A stretch of 64,000 bases of DNA from Lichenicola sp965198575 (GCF_965198575.1 NZ_OZ240671.1:1550001-1614000), one strand, 5' to 3'; shown: positions 56,544 through 63,808, counted from the stretch's first letter. Numbers and translations are program-made. Notes: generated from the sequence alone by a model not told the origin.

Positions 56544-56723
56544 ATGCCCTTTGACCACAACGAGAAACAAGCTCTGAACGAATGTATTGCTGACGTGATT
56601 TTAGATCGTTTCGGCTACGGCAATGGAGAAGAGTTTTCGTTCCTCTGTGACAGAACTGGCGCTGAACTTCTGGCAGAATCAGCGATCAAGATGTTCGACG
56701 AGCGACGTGGGGTATCATTCTAG
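56544..56723 (+). CDS. Small hypothetical cargo protein
   Basis: 59 residues from the ATG at 56544 (MPFDHNEKQALNECIADVIL); a GTG at 56520 is an alternative start. No recognisable domain; it is acidic and helical, with one pair of Cys. Codon use is much less GC-biased than in the neighbours, as in the convergent gene with which its end overlaps by 38 bases. Such tail-to-tail overlap inside an element suggests the two came as a unit. Whether it is an antitoxin-like partner is untested. Confidence 0.45.
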   Translation: MPFDHNEKQALNECIADVILDRFGYGNGEEFSFLCDRTGAELLAESAIKMFDERRGVSF

Positions 56724-57288
56724 CCGCCAGACGCAGCGTAACATGAGAGAGTTCCGCTAGGGATTCGATATCTCTGAAGAACTCCTGATCCTTAAAAGCC
56801 TCAGCGTTCATATGGCTATATTTATCCTTATGTAATTCCTCAAGAGTTATATCAGTCTGCGCCTTTTTGATTTTGAGCATGAACCGGGCGTTAAACGACT
56901 GCCCGTCAAGGAGAAGAATCTCGTGTGGGAATTCATCAGATGCTCCCCAGAGACCATGAGCCACCTTGTTTCTTAATCCTGATTTACTGCGCAAGCTCTC
57001 AAGGAATTTAGTTAGATCTGCAATGAGGCGTTTGTCCGGAAGCTTCTTGTTGGCTACGATCAAGAATGCTCGCTTTCTAGGACCCAGATCGAAGAAAGAG
57101 TGAAATATATCGAACGCTGCGGTTTCCTCACCGTTCAAAAGGCAGCAGAACATCATTCCAACATAGTGGTCGATCAAGGTCCATGTTGCGATTATTTCAA
57201 GCATTAGCTTTGCCGTCCCAGGACGAGCAGAAAGTGCTTCTGGACCTACTAGGAAGTTTTCTGACTTTACGACTACCTGCCTCGGCAT
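56686..57288 (-). CDS. HEPN-motif hypothetical protein (element cargo)
   Basis: 200 residues from the ATG at 57288 (an in-frame TTG at 57297 is possible). All-helical prediction: MLEIIATWTLIDHYVGMMFC, then FDIFHSFFDLGPRKRAFLIV, then a helix with RNKVAHGLW (Arg106 to His111), the Rx4H motif of HEPN ribonuclease domains. A basic, mixed C-terminal part follows. HEPN proteins are common effectors in toxin-antitoxin and anti-phage systems. Codon use is AT-richer than the surroundings and the gene sits inside a tRNA-Pro element, which fits horizontally acquired defence cargo. I do not recognise the exact family, and activity is not shown. Confidence 0.6.
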   Translation of the reverse strand: MPRQVVVKSENFLVGPEALSARPGTAKLMLEIIATWTLIDHYVGMMFCCLLNGEETAAFDIFHSFFDLGPRKRAFLIVANKKLPDKRLIADLTKFLESLRSKSGLRNKVAHGLWGASDEFPHEILLLDGQSFNARFMLKIKKAQTDITLEELHKDKYSHMNAEAFKDQEFFRDIESLAELSHVTLRLAARMIPHVARRTS

Positions 57289-57545
57289 TAGCTGCAACTC
57301 AACGCAGAGCTGTCGGCTGTTGCTGCAGATGAAACCTGATGCTGTTCGTAAGGCCGCGCGACGCCGCTTCTAGACGGGACGAGACGCAACACCAACCAAC
57401 GCTTCTTTGCGGCATCAGTGGGGTGAATTGAAAGCAAACCACGCCTTTAGCCTTCGCCGACTATGGTTCCGCTGCCAGATTTTCCAGCTCCGGTACGCAT
57501 GTACCGACATACTCTGTTGCCTTAGGACCGAACCCCTTGACAAGG

Positions 57546-57571
57546 CTGGTCGGAGTGAGAGGATTCGAACC
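57546..57571 (+). repeat. Right attachment repeat (tRNA-Pro 3' end)
   Basis: Identical over 26 bases to 55268-55293. It covers the CCA end, acceptor strand and T-arm of tRNA-Pro read from the opposite strand, so the tRNA gene was kept intact after integration. This is the typical attachment site of tyrosine recombinases. Confidence 0.88.
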
Positions 57572-57623
57572 TCCGGCCCCTGCGTCCCGAACACAGTGCT
57601 CTACCAGGCTGAGCTACACTCCG
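57547..57623 (-). tRNA. tRNA-Pro (anticodon CGG)
   Basis: 77 bases on the minus strand from CGGAGTG at 57623 to the encoded CCA at 57547. The acceptor stem pairs CGGAGTG with CACTCCG. The anticodon stem is CTGTG/CGCAG around loop TTCGGGA, giving anticodon CGG. The T-loop TTCGAAT is normal. It decodes CCG, a frequent codon in this GC-rich genome. Its 3' end is the integration site of the element to its left. Confidence 0.95.
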
Positions 57624-57696
57624 GCTGGAGCGCGTCATACAGGCCACCGCCCGAGGAGGCAAGGGGACGAAACAGCCCCCCCCCGGGGCCTCGCGG

Positions 57697-58290
57697 CTAG
57701 AGCAATGCCGGGTCGCCGGTGTGGGTCGGACGCGGCAGGACTCCCAGCCGCGCCAGCGCCGCCGGCACGTCCGGGACATCCTCGAACAGCGCGCGCGTCG
57801 AGGCATCGGCAAAACCGTCGGCGATGGCGGCATCGATCGTGGCGATCAGCGGACGTGCCCAGCCACCCACGTCGACGATCAGGATCGGCTTGTCGTGCAG
57901 CCGCAGCTGGCGCCAGGTGAGGATCTCGAACGCCTCGTCGAACGTGCCGAGGCCGCCAGGCAGCACCAGGAACGCGTCGGCCTGGGCGAACATCTGCTGC
58001 TTGCGGCTGTGCATGGAGTCCGTGACCGTGAGGTCCGCGACACCCGCATGCATGATCTCGCGGGTCTGCAGGAAGTGCGGGATGATGCCCGACACCGCAC
58101 CCCCGGCCGCCAGCGCCGCATCCGCCACCACACCCATCAGCCCGACCTTGCCGCCGCCATAGATCAGCCGGATACCCGCTTCCGCCAGGCCGCGTCCGGT
58201 CGCCTCGGCCGCCAGCCGGTAGGCCGGATCGGTGCCGAAGCGCGAGCCGCAGAACACGGCAACGGACGAAAAGGCATTCGGCATCGGCAC
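57697..58290 (-). CDS. LOG-family (TIGR00730) nucleoside 5'-monophosphate phosphoribohydrolase
   Basis: 197 residues with a Rossmann-like fold. It has VAVFCGSRFG at the start, IYGGGKVGLMG, and the catalytic PGGLGTFDEAFE motif. LOG-type enzymes split N6-substituted or plain AMP into base and ribose 5-phosphate. The bacterial role is usually cytokinin-like nucleotide turnover or purine salvage. Divergent from the NUDIX gene. Confidence 0.9.
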   Translation of the reverse strand: MPMPNAFSSVAVFCGSRFGTDPAYRLAAEATGRGLAEAGIRLIYGGGKVGLMGVVADAALAAGGAVSGIIPHFLQTREIMHAGVADLTVTDSMHSRKQQMFAQADAFLVLPGGLGTFDEAFEILTWRQLRLHDKPILIVDVGGWARPLIATIDAAIADGFADASTRALFEDVPDVPAALARLGVLPRPTHTGDPALL

Positions 58291-58411
58291 TGGAACTCCG
58301 CTTGGGCTCGGGCGAAGGGATGCTTCCCTCTGGCGGCCCCATCATGGCGGCTCCCGGAGGCCGGCGCGACCTGTATGCTGGCGCGCATCAACAGCACAGG
58401 GCGCCCACCCG

Positions 58412-59008
58412 ATGCCAAGCGCCTCCCCGCCACCCGCGTCCATACCGTCCGCTCCCACGCGAGACGACGGCGGCTACACCACCCTCTCCAGCCGCATCGC
58501 CTACGAGAACCGCTGGCTAAGGCTGCGCGAGGACATCATCCGCCGGCCGGATGGCTCCGACGGCTTGTATGGTGTGGTCGAGCGCGATGATTTCGTGGTG
58601 ATCGCGGCATTCGACGCCGACCGCAGCCTCACTCTGGTCGAGCAGTTCCGCTATCCGATCGGCCAGCGCCTGTGGGAGTTGCCGATGGGCATGTGGGAGG
58701 AACGGCCCGACGCCACGCCCGGGATGATCGCCGCCGGCGAGCTCGCCGAGGAGACCGGGCTGATCGCCGCCCGCATGGACCACGTCGCGGTGCTGTTCCA
58801 GGGGCCAGGCTACTCGAACCAGAAGGGCCACCTGTTCCTGGCGAGGGACCTAACCGCGACCGCGACCGGCCGCGAGACCACGGAGCAGGACATGATCGCG
58901 CGCAGCTTTCCATTGGCCGAGGTCGAGGCGATGATCTGCGACGGCCGCATCAGCTGCATGGTGACGATCGCGGCGATCGGCCTGCTGCGCATGAAGGGAC
59001 TGATCTGA
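58412..59008 (+). CDS. NUDIX hydrolase (ADP-ribose pyrophosphatase-like)
   Basis: 198 residues from the ATG at 58412. The N-terminal beta domain has GLYGVVERDDFVVIAAFDA. The Nudix box region is TPGMIAAGELAEETGL: the usual REUXEEXGU reads GELAEETGL, so the Arg that normally starts the core is Gly. The Glu residues that bind Mg are present. Related proteins hydrolyse ADP-ribose or other nucleoside diphosphates. It ends three bases before the 2OG oxygenase, so the two are probably one operon. Confidence 0.85.
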   Translation: MPSASPPPASIPSAPTRDDGGYTTLSSRIAYENRWLRLREDIIRRPDGSDGLYGVVERDDFVVIAAFDADRSLTLVEQFRYPIGQRLWELPMGMWEERPDATPGMIAAGELAEETGLIAARMDHVAVLFQGPGYSNQKGHLFLARDLTATATGRETTEQDMIARSFPLAEVEAMICDGRISCMVTIAAIGLLRMKGLI

Positions 59009-59011
59009 GTG

Positions 59012-59947
59012 ATGCAGCACGTCCCCACCCTCGATCTGCGCCGCCTCGACCATGACCCGGACGGCCTGGTGTCGGAACTGGGCGAGTCGTATCGCCAGTT
59101 CGGCTTCTGCTGCTTCAGCCATCACGGCATCGATCCCGCGCTGATCGAGGCCGCCTACACCGAATTTGCCCGCTTCTTCGCACTCCCGACCGGGACCAAG
59201 GCGCAGTACACCGTCCGGACCGCAGGCGGCGGGGGCCGCGGCTATGTCGGCTTCCGGGTCGAGACCGCGCGCACCAGCGACATCCCCGACCTCAAGGAAT
59301 TCTACCATATCGGTCGCAGCGATGCGGCTCCGGACGATCCGGTGTTGCGTCCCAATCTCTGGCCCGACGAGGTGCCAGGCTTCCGGCCGCATGGGGTGGC
59401 GCTGTACGCGGCGATGGAGGCAGCCGGGCAGCGCGTGCTCTCTGCCATCGCACGTGATCTCGGGCTCGCACCGGACTTCTTTGCCGGCCTGACCGGTCGC
59501 GGCGATTCCATCCTGCGCGCGCTGCATTATCCGCCGATCGCGCCCGAACACCTGCCGGCGGTGCGGGCCGAGGCGCACGAGGATATCAGCCTGATCACGC
59601 TGCTGGTCGGCGCCACCGCGTCGGGGCTCGAGCTGCTCACCCGCGACGGCGCCTGGCTGCCGATCGAGGCCGAGCCCGGCACGCTGGTGGTCAATGTCGG
59701 CGACATGCTGCAGCGACTGACCAACCAGGTGTATCCGTCCACCACGCATCGGGTGGTGAACCCGACCGGCGAGGCAGCGGGCCGCAGCCGCTACTCGATG
59801 CCGTTCTTCCTGGCGCCGAACATGGACTTCGTGATCGAGACCCTGCCGGGCTGCATCGGCGAGGGCGGCGACCTCTATCCGGAGCCGATCACCGCGCACG
59901 ACTACCTCATGCAGCGCCTGCGCGAGATCCGCATGCAGACAGCGTGA
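59012..59947 (+). CDS. Isopenicillin-N-synthase-like 2-oxoglutarate/Fe(II) oxygenase
   Basis: 311 residues from the ATG at 59012 (GTG at 59009 is in frame). The N-terminal DIOX_N domain has FGFCCFSHHGID. The double-stranded beta-helix domain has the Fe ligands HED in AEAHEDISLITLL and His in PSTTHRVVNP. The 2OG-binding RYS lies in GRSRYSMPFFLAPN. It is a non-haem iron oxygenase; the substrate is unknown. Close homologues in bacteria are often simply called isopenicillin N synthase family, without a beta-lactam role. Confidence 0.9.
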   Translation: MQHVPTLDLRRLDHDPDGLVSELGESYRQFGFCCFSHHGIDPALIEAAYTEFARFFALPTGTKAQYTVRTAGGGGRGYVGFRVETARTSDIPDLKEFYHIGRSDAAPDDPVLRPNLWPDEVPGFRPHGVALYAAMEAAGQRVLSAIARDLGLAPDFFAGLTGRGDSILRALHYPPIAPEHLPAVRAEAHEDISLITLLVGATASGLELLTRDGAWLPIEAEPGTLVVNVGDMLQRLTNQVYPSTTHRVVNPTGEAAGRSRYSMPFFLAPNMDFVIETLPGCIGEGGDLYPEPITAHDYLMQRLREIRMQTA

Positions 59948-60302
59948 GCCATCCCGCCTGCACGAACTCGCGCTGACCGGACGCAGAGGCCGGCGACCGG
60001 CATGATGACGCGACCGGCTGGCGTCTGCGGGCAGACCCGATCACGGCCGAGCCTCCGCAACTCCGGGGCATCGGTACGGGCGAACAGGCAGGCGACCGTC
60101 GTGCCCGGCGGGGCGGCTTCGGCACCAGCGGGAAACCGTCGCGCACTCCCCAGTCCGGACGCCCGCCCCCGGCTGGCTGAAACCCTCCGGCGCCGCCCGT
60201 ACGGGCCCCCCTTGATGGACGGGATCGCGGCGCGCGACGGCCAGCGGACGATCGCGCTGCAGGGCGGCCGTGGCGGCCAGCCTCGCACCCGGGCAGGCGG
60301 GT
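59948..60302. other. Gap with no supported gene
   Basis: 355 bases between the convergent ends of the oxygenase and the CinA-like gene. Short open frames exist on both strands, but they are Arg/Pro/Ala-rich, lack ribosome-binding sites and look like high-GC noise. No RNA gene, clear hairpin or repeat was seen. Confidence 0.6.
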
Positions 60303-60824
60303 TCAGGGAGATGCAGTGTCGGGACGTGTTCCCGCCGGGCCGGCCAGATCGAGTTGCGCCTGCATGAACACCAGTGCGGCCAACGCGAAGTTCCGCATGT
60401 TGCCCGGCCGGTCGGCGCTGCCGGTCGCGATCGTCTGCGCCCGGTCGAGCGGGCCAGACACGGCGAAGCAGCAGTGACCGGGCGGGTCGCCGGAGCGGTT
60501 CGCGGTCGGTCCGGCGGCACCTGTCTCAGCCAGGCCCCAGGTGGCGCCGAGACGTTCGCGCATGCGCGCCGCGAGTTGCCCGGCATAGGGCTCGCTGGCG
60601 CTTCGCACCGCCTGAGCCTCCGCCGCCGTGAAGCCGGCGAGTGCCACCATCGCGGCCCTGTTATAGATGACGCCGCCGCCGGCAAACACCGCCGACGCAC
60701 CGGGCTGGGCCAGCAACGCCGCCGCGATCAGGCCGCCGGAGGAAGACTCGCCGACAGCGACAGTCTCGCCGCGTGCGCGGAGCCGTTCCACAATTGTTGC
60801 CGCCACGTCGATCAGATCCTGCAT
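60303..60824 (-). CDS. CinA-family nicotinamide-nucleotide amidohydrolase
   Basis: 173 residues, the stand-alone C-terminal CinA (PncC-like) domain. The family motif VAVGESSSGGLIAAALL carries the catalytic Ser. GGGVIYNRAAMVAL and LAETGAAGPTANRSGDPPGH match conserved blocks. It deamidates nicotinamide mononucleotide in NAD recycling. The last 20 residues (LDLAGPAGTRPDTASP) are an extra tail. Upstream of its start lies the composite repeat. Confidence 0.88.
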   Translation of the reverse strand: MQDLIDVAATIVERLRARGETVAVGESSSGGLIAAALLAQPGASAVFAGGGVIYNRAAMVALAGFTAAEAQAVRSASEPYAGQLAARMRERLGATWGLAETGAAGPTANRSGDPPGHCCFAVSGPLDRAQTIATGSADRPGNMRNFALAALVFMQAQLDLAGPAGTRPDTASP

Positions 60825-60854
60825 GCCGCACCCGGTATAGCCTGTCGGGCAAGC

Positions 60855-60960
60855 CTAGAGCTTTTCCCGATCGGAAGGGACCGGAAAAAACTCTAGCTCG
60901 TTGTTTTGGCGTGCGTCTTTATCCGACCGATAAGCGCGGTCGGTCGGATGATGCTCTGGC
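60855..60960. repeat. Composite palindromic intergenic repeat
   Basis: Two adjacent hairpins: CTAGAG at 60855-60860 with CTCTAG at 60891-60896, around a TTTTCCCGATCGG / CCGGAAAAAA core, and a perfect ATCCGACCG / CGGTCGGAT pair at 60921-60949. The unit ends in GATGCTCTGG. The layout resembles the CTAGAGC...GCTCTAG intergenic repeats scattered in many alphaproteobacterial genomes. It lies between the divergent CinA-like and SDR genes; I see nothing else in 60961-61189. Confidence 0.6.
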
Positions 60961-61189
60961 ATGCCGGCACGGGAGGCGCGCCACGGGCCCCCGGGTTCGG
61001 CATCCAGACCCCGATCCATTGCGTTGATTGGGGCAGCGGGTGGCCCCGGAGTTGCAATTCCAGCCGGTCCGAGCAGGCTGCCGGTCCCCCACCCGCCTGA
61101 CGGGCAAACGTCGGCGTGCCGGCGACGTATGAGACGATCGGGGATGTGTCACTGACCTCCGGCGCACCTCGAGAAGAAGGATCGTACCG

Positions 61190-62128
61190 ATGACGGCATG
61201 GACTACGGCGAGCATCCCGGACCAGAGCGGCCGCAGGGTGATCATCACCGGTGCGAGCAGCGGCATCGGCGAGACGGCGGCCGCCGCACTTGCCGCACGG
61301 GGCGCCGAGGTCGTGCTGGCAGTGCGCGACCAGCGGCGTGGCGACGCAACCCGCAAACGCATTCTCGCACGCCATCCGGACGCAAGGCTGTCGGTGTCGC
61401 TGCTCGACATGGCGGACCTGTCGAGCGTGCGCGCATTCGCCGACCGCATGCTTGGCGAGAGTGGCAGCGGCGGGCAGGTCGATGTGCTGCTGAACAATGC
61501 CGGGCTTGGCATGCAAGCGGCGCGGGCAGTCACGGTCGATGGCTTCGAGCGCCAGTTCGGCACCAACCATCTCGGCCACTTCGCCCTGACCGGGTTGTTG
61601 ATGCCGGCCCTGCTGAAAGCGCCGGCCCCGCGCGTGGTGGCGATCAGCAGCATCGCCCACCGGCGCGGCCGGATCGACTTCACCGACCTGCAGGGCGAGC
61701 GGGGCTACAACGGCAGCAAGGCCTACAGCCAGTCGAAGCTCGCCAACCTGATGTTCGCGCTCGAGCTCGACCGGCGCGCCCGTGCGGCCCACTCTCGCCT
61801 GGTCAGTGTGGCGGCGCATCCGGGCATCGCCGCGACCGGGTTCGTCGCCGCCATCGGGATGCCTCGCGTGATGGTGACGGCCGTCAATCTCGGCATCGGC
61901 GTCTTCGGCCAGGATGCGGCGCAGGGGGCATTGCCCGGCCTCTACGCGGCGACGATGCCTGACGTCATCGGCGGAGAGTTCTGGGGGCCGGACGGCTTCC
62001 TCGAGATCCGCGGCGCCCCGAAGTCCGGCCGGATCTCGGCGCATGCGCTCGACCGGGCGGTGTGGCAGCGCCTGTGGACGATTTCGGAGCAGCTGACCGG
62101 TGTCACGTATCCGGCGTTGGGCTCATGA
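61190..62128 (+). CDS. SDR-family oxidoreductase (retinol-dehydrogenase-like)
   Basis: 312 residues. Cofactor motif TGASSGIG, LLNNAGLG, SSIAHRRG, and catalytic Tyr/Lys in KAYSQSKLAN. The C-terminal half is long, as in the light-dependent protochlorophyllide-reductase/retinol-dehydrogenase-like group. It probably reduces or oxidises a lipophilic or aromatic carbonyl; the substrate is unknown. It is preceded by GAAGAAGGA about ten bases before the ATG and ends 17 bases before a small lipoprotein gene. Confidence 0.9.
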   Translation: MTAWTTASIPDQSGRRVIITGASSGIGETAAAALAARGAEVVLAVRDQRRGDATRKRILARHPDARLSVSLLDMADLSSVRAFADRMLGESGSGGQVDVLLNNAGLGMQAARAVTVDGFERQFGTNHLGHFALTGLLMPALLKAPAPRVVAISSIAHRRGRIDFTDLQGERGYNGSKAYSQSKLANLMFALELDRRARAAHSRLVSVAAHPGIAATGFVAAIGMPRVMVTAVNLGIGVFGQDAAQGALPGLYAATMPDVIGGEFWGPDGFLEIRGAPKSGRISAHALDRAVWQRLWTISEQLTGVTYPALGS

Positions 62129-62145
62129 CACGACAGGAGATTCCT

Positions 62146-62283
62146 ATGACCCGCTTGCGATCGATCGTTCTGGCGCTGACCTGCGCGGTTTGCCTCGGGG
62201 CCTGCCAGCAGACCGGCACGGCCCCGCCGATGGGCCAGGATGCGGACGGCATGACGCCGGTTGGGTCCGCGCACGGGCCCTGA
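62146..62283 (+). CDS. Small lipoprotein
   Basis: 45 residues from the ATG at 62146, with AGGAG (62134-62138) seven bases upstream. The signal sequence MTRLRSIVLALTCAVCLGAC ends in a lipobox (LGAC), so Cys20 would be lipidated. The mature part is only about 25 residues, Gly/Pro/Asp-rich. Similar tiny lipoproteins of unknown role are common. It is probably cotranscribed with the SDR upstream. Confidence 0.72.
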   Translation: MTRLRSIVLALTCAVCLGACQQTGTAPPMGQDADGMTPVGSAHGP

Positions 62284-62305
62284 GACCGGCCTCCAGCAAA
62301 AGATT

Positions 62306-62366
62306 TGTGCGATGCAACAAAAAGCCCTTCCAAAGATGGGTAGGGTCGCTTATGTTGCATTGCACA
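62306..62366. promoter_or_regulatory. Paired palindromic motifs upstream of the DUF1127 gene
   Basis: TGTGCGATGCAACA (62306-62319) and TGTTGCATTGCACA (62353-62366) are inverted copies differing at one base, 33 bases apart. Each contains TGC-N3-GCA. They could be two sites for one regulator or the arms of a hairpin in the leader. TGC-rich pairs of this kind are reported for PhaR-type regulators, but no phasin or PHB gene is here, so the regulator is open. Confidence 0.5.
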
Positions 62367-62385
62367 ATCATTTGGAGCCACCCCG

Positions 62386-62601
62386 ATGGCACAGGTCAGC
62401 GCATACGCCCCCCGCTCAACGATCGATCTCTCAGTGCTGGCACGCGCACTGGTCGATGTCGCCCGCAACTCCATCGAGCAGCACCGCAAGCGCGCCCGGG
62501 TTCGCAACGAGCTGTATTGCTATTCGGACCGCGAGCTGAGCGATCTCGGCTTCAGCCGGTCTGACATCCCGGCCGTCGCTGCCGGCCAGTACACCCGCTG
62601 A
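62386..62601 (+). CDS. DUF1127-family small protein
   Basis: 71 residues from the ATG at 62386 (GGAG upstream). The C-terminal block RNELYCYSDRELSDLGFSRS plus DIP is the diagnostic YjiS-like DUF1127 motif. Members bind RNA and influence small-RNA and phosphate or stress responses in several alphaproteobacteria. The N-terminal part is variable. The sequence upstream is locally AT-richer and holds the paired palindromes, suggesting regulated expression. Confidence 0.88.
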   Translation: MAQVSAYAPRSTIDLSVLARALVDVARNSIEQHRKRARVRNELYCYSDRELSDLGFSRSDIPAVAAGQYTR

Positions 62602-62618
62602 ACCAGGTCTGACCGACG

Positions 62619-62644
62619 CCGGGGCAGCAGCTTCGCCGCCCCGG
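62619..62644. terminator. Bidirectional stem-loop between convergent genes
   Basis: CCGGGGC (62619-62625) pairs with GCCCCGG (62638-62644) around a 12-base loop. It lies between the end of the DUF1127 gene (62601) and the end of the convergent SDR gene (62658). There is no U-run on either side, so its strength is uncertain. Confidence 0.5.
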
Positions 62645-62657
62645 ACGATGCGCGGCG

Positions 62658-63404
62658 TCAGGCGCCGCCGGACACGCTGACGACTTCTCCGGTGATCCAC
62701 TTCGCGTCGTTCGAGGCGAGGAACACGGCGACGGATGCGATGTCGTCGACTTCCCCGATCCGGCCCAGCGGCGTCCCGGCGATTGCTCCCTTGGCAAACT
62801 CGCTGCCGATGAAGCCGGCGGTCTGTGTACCTTCGGTATCGACGAGGCCAGGGCTGATCGCATTCACCCGCACCCGCTTCGGGCCGAGCTCTTTCGCCAG
62901 CACGCGCGTGATGGCATCGACCGCACCCTTGGTGCCGGTGTAGATCGACGAACCCGGCGGCGTGATGCGGGAAACGATCGAGCTGACGTTGATGATGCTG
63001 CCACCATCGGGTCCGAACTGCGCCGCGGCGGCCTGGCTGGCAGCGAGCAGGCCAAACACGTTGGTGTCGAAGATGCGGCGGTATTCGGCCTCCGTCACCT
63101 CGGCCAGCGGCGCCATCGCATAGACGCCGGCATTGTTGACCAGGATGTCGATCGGCCCCAACGCCTTCGTCGTTTCCGCAAAGATCCGCCGGACATCCTC
63201 GGTCTTCGAGACATCGCCCTGCACGGCGACCGCGCGGCCGCTGTTTTCGGCGATTCGACCGACCACCGCATCGGCGCCGGAACGGCTGCTGCTGTAATTC
63301 ACCGCAACCGATGCGCCGGCCGCGGCAAGCGCCTCGGCGATGGCGGCCCCGATGCCCTTGGAGGCGCCGGTGACCAGAGCGACCTTGCCTGTGAGCTGCG
63401 TCAT
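62658..63404 (-). CDS. SDR-family 3-oxoacyl-reductase-like oxidoreductase
   Basis: 248 residues from the ATG at 63404 (MTQLTGKVALVTGASKGIG), chosen because AGGGA lies five bases upstream; an ATG at 63419 abuts the palindromic operator and is less likely. Motifs: TGASKGIG, NNAGVYAM, Ser in INVSSIVS, Tyr/Lys in YTGTKGAV. It is classical FabG-like; the substrate is unknown. The ArsR gene lies directly upstream on the same strand, with a matching operator between them. Confidence 0.88.
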   Translation of the reverse strand: MTQLTGKVALVTGASKGIGAAIAEALAAAGASVAVNYSSSRSGADAVVGRIAENSGRAVAVQGDVSKTEDVRRIFAETTKALGPIDILVNNAGVYAMAPLAEVTEAEYRRIFDTNVFGLLAASQAAAAQFGPDGGSIINVSSIVSRITPPGSSIYTGTKGAVDAITRVLAKELGPKRVRVNAISPGLVDTEGTQTAGFIGSEFAKGAIAGTPLGRIGEVDDIASVAVFLASNDAKWITGEVVSVSGGA

Positions 63405-63419
63405 GATTTTCCCTGACAT

Positions 63420-63435
63420 TTCGATGGTTATCGAA
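63420..63435. promoter_or_regulatory. Candidate ArsR operator (second copy)
   Basis: TTCGATGGTTATCGAA: 6-bp arms with a 4-base centre. It matches the centre of the 41041-41058 site at 13 of 16 positions. It sits just before the SDR start and after the ArsR gene, so the regulator could control the SDR from an internal promoter. Confidence 0.68.
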
Positions 63436-63472
63436 GTGTGGGTGCGGACACGGCCACGTTCAAGGCGTCAGG

Positions 63473-63808
63473 TCAGATCGCGTCGGCCTCTGCGACTGCC
63501 GGGCTTGCCGGAGCGGCGCTGTCTGCAAGCTGACGGAGGAAGTCCTCGTAGCGGGCCCTGACGAACCGCAGCACGGTGAACCTGCCGTCGCGCGACACGT
63601 CGATCAGCCCGGCCTGTTCGAGCTGTTGCAGGTGATGCGACATGGTCGACGCACTGACCTGGGCGGTCTGGTCGAGGGCGTAGCACGGGACCGGCGCGTC
63701 GGCGGCAGCAAGCTGCATCATGATGTCATAGCGCCGCGGGTCGCCCAGCGCGCGCATCACGAGCGTCATGGTGTCTGTCGTCAGTCCGGGACGGGTGCAT
63801 CGCGCCAT
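63473..63808 (-). CDS. ArsR-family transcriptional regulator (second)
   Basis: 111 residues. The winged-helix domain starts VMRALGDPRRYDIMMQL. The recognition helix reads ASTMSHHLQQLEQAGLI. A single Cys lies in VPCYALDQT, aligned with the Cys of the first ArsR protein. The wing reads SRDGRFTVLRFV. It is followed by the SDR on the same strand with a palindrome between them. It is probably a repressor of that SDR; the inducer is unknown. Confidence 0.86.
   Translation of the reverse strand: MARCTRPGLTTDTMTLVMRALGDPRRYDIMMQLAAADAPVPCYALDQTAQVSASTMSHHLQQLEQAGLIDVSRDGRFTVLRFVRARYEDFLRQLADSAAPASPAVAEADAI

Larger units (their letters stand above)
55268..57571. mobile_element. Degenerate integrated element at tRNA-Pro(CGG)
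   Basis: A 2.3-kb segment bounded by 26-base direct repeats (55268-55293 and 57546-57571). The right copy is the 3' end of tRNA-Pro (T-arm to CCA); the left copy is the duplicate attachment site. Inside are an excisionase-like gene, a broken tyrosine recombinase reading towards the tRNA, and two small cargo genes whose sequence is clearly richer in A and T than the flanks. The layout is that of a small integrative element or satellite remnant. It can no longer move by its own integrase. Confidence 0.85.

Noticed and set aside
57407..57700. Plus-strand open frame across tRNA-Pro
   Set aside because: It reads through the tRNA gene in antisense; no protein features.
59902..60288. Minus-strand open frame of 128 codons after the 2OG oxygenase
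   Set aside because: Arg/Pro/Ala-rich, no ribosome-binding site, no domain, overlaps the end of a real gene.
60893..62044. Minus-strand open frame of 383 codons opposite the SDR at 61190
   Set aside because: Shadow of the SDR; it also crosses the composite repeat.
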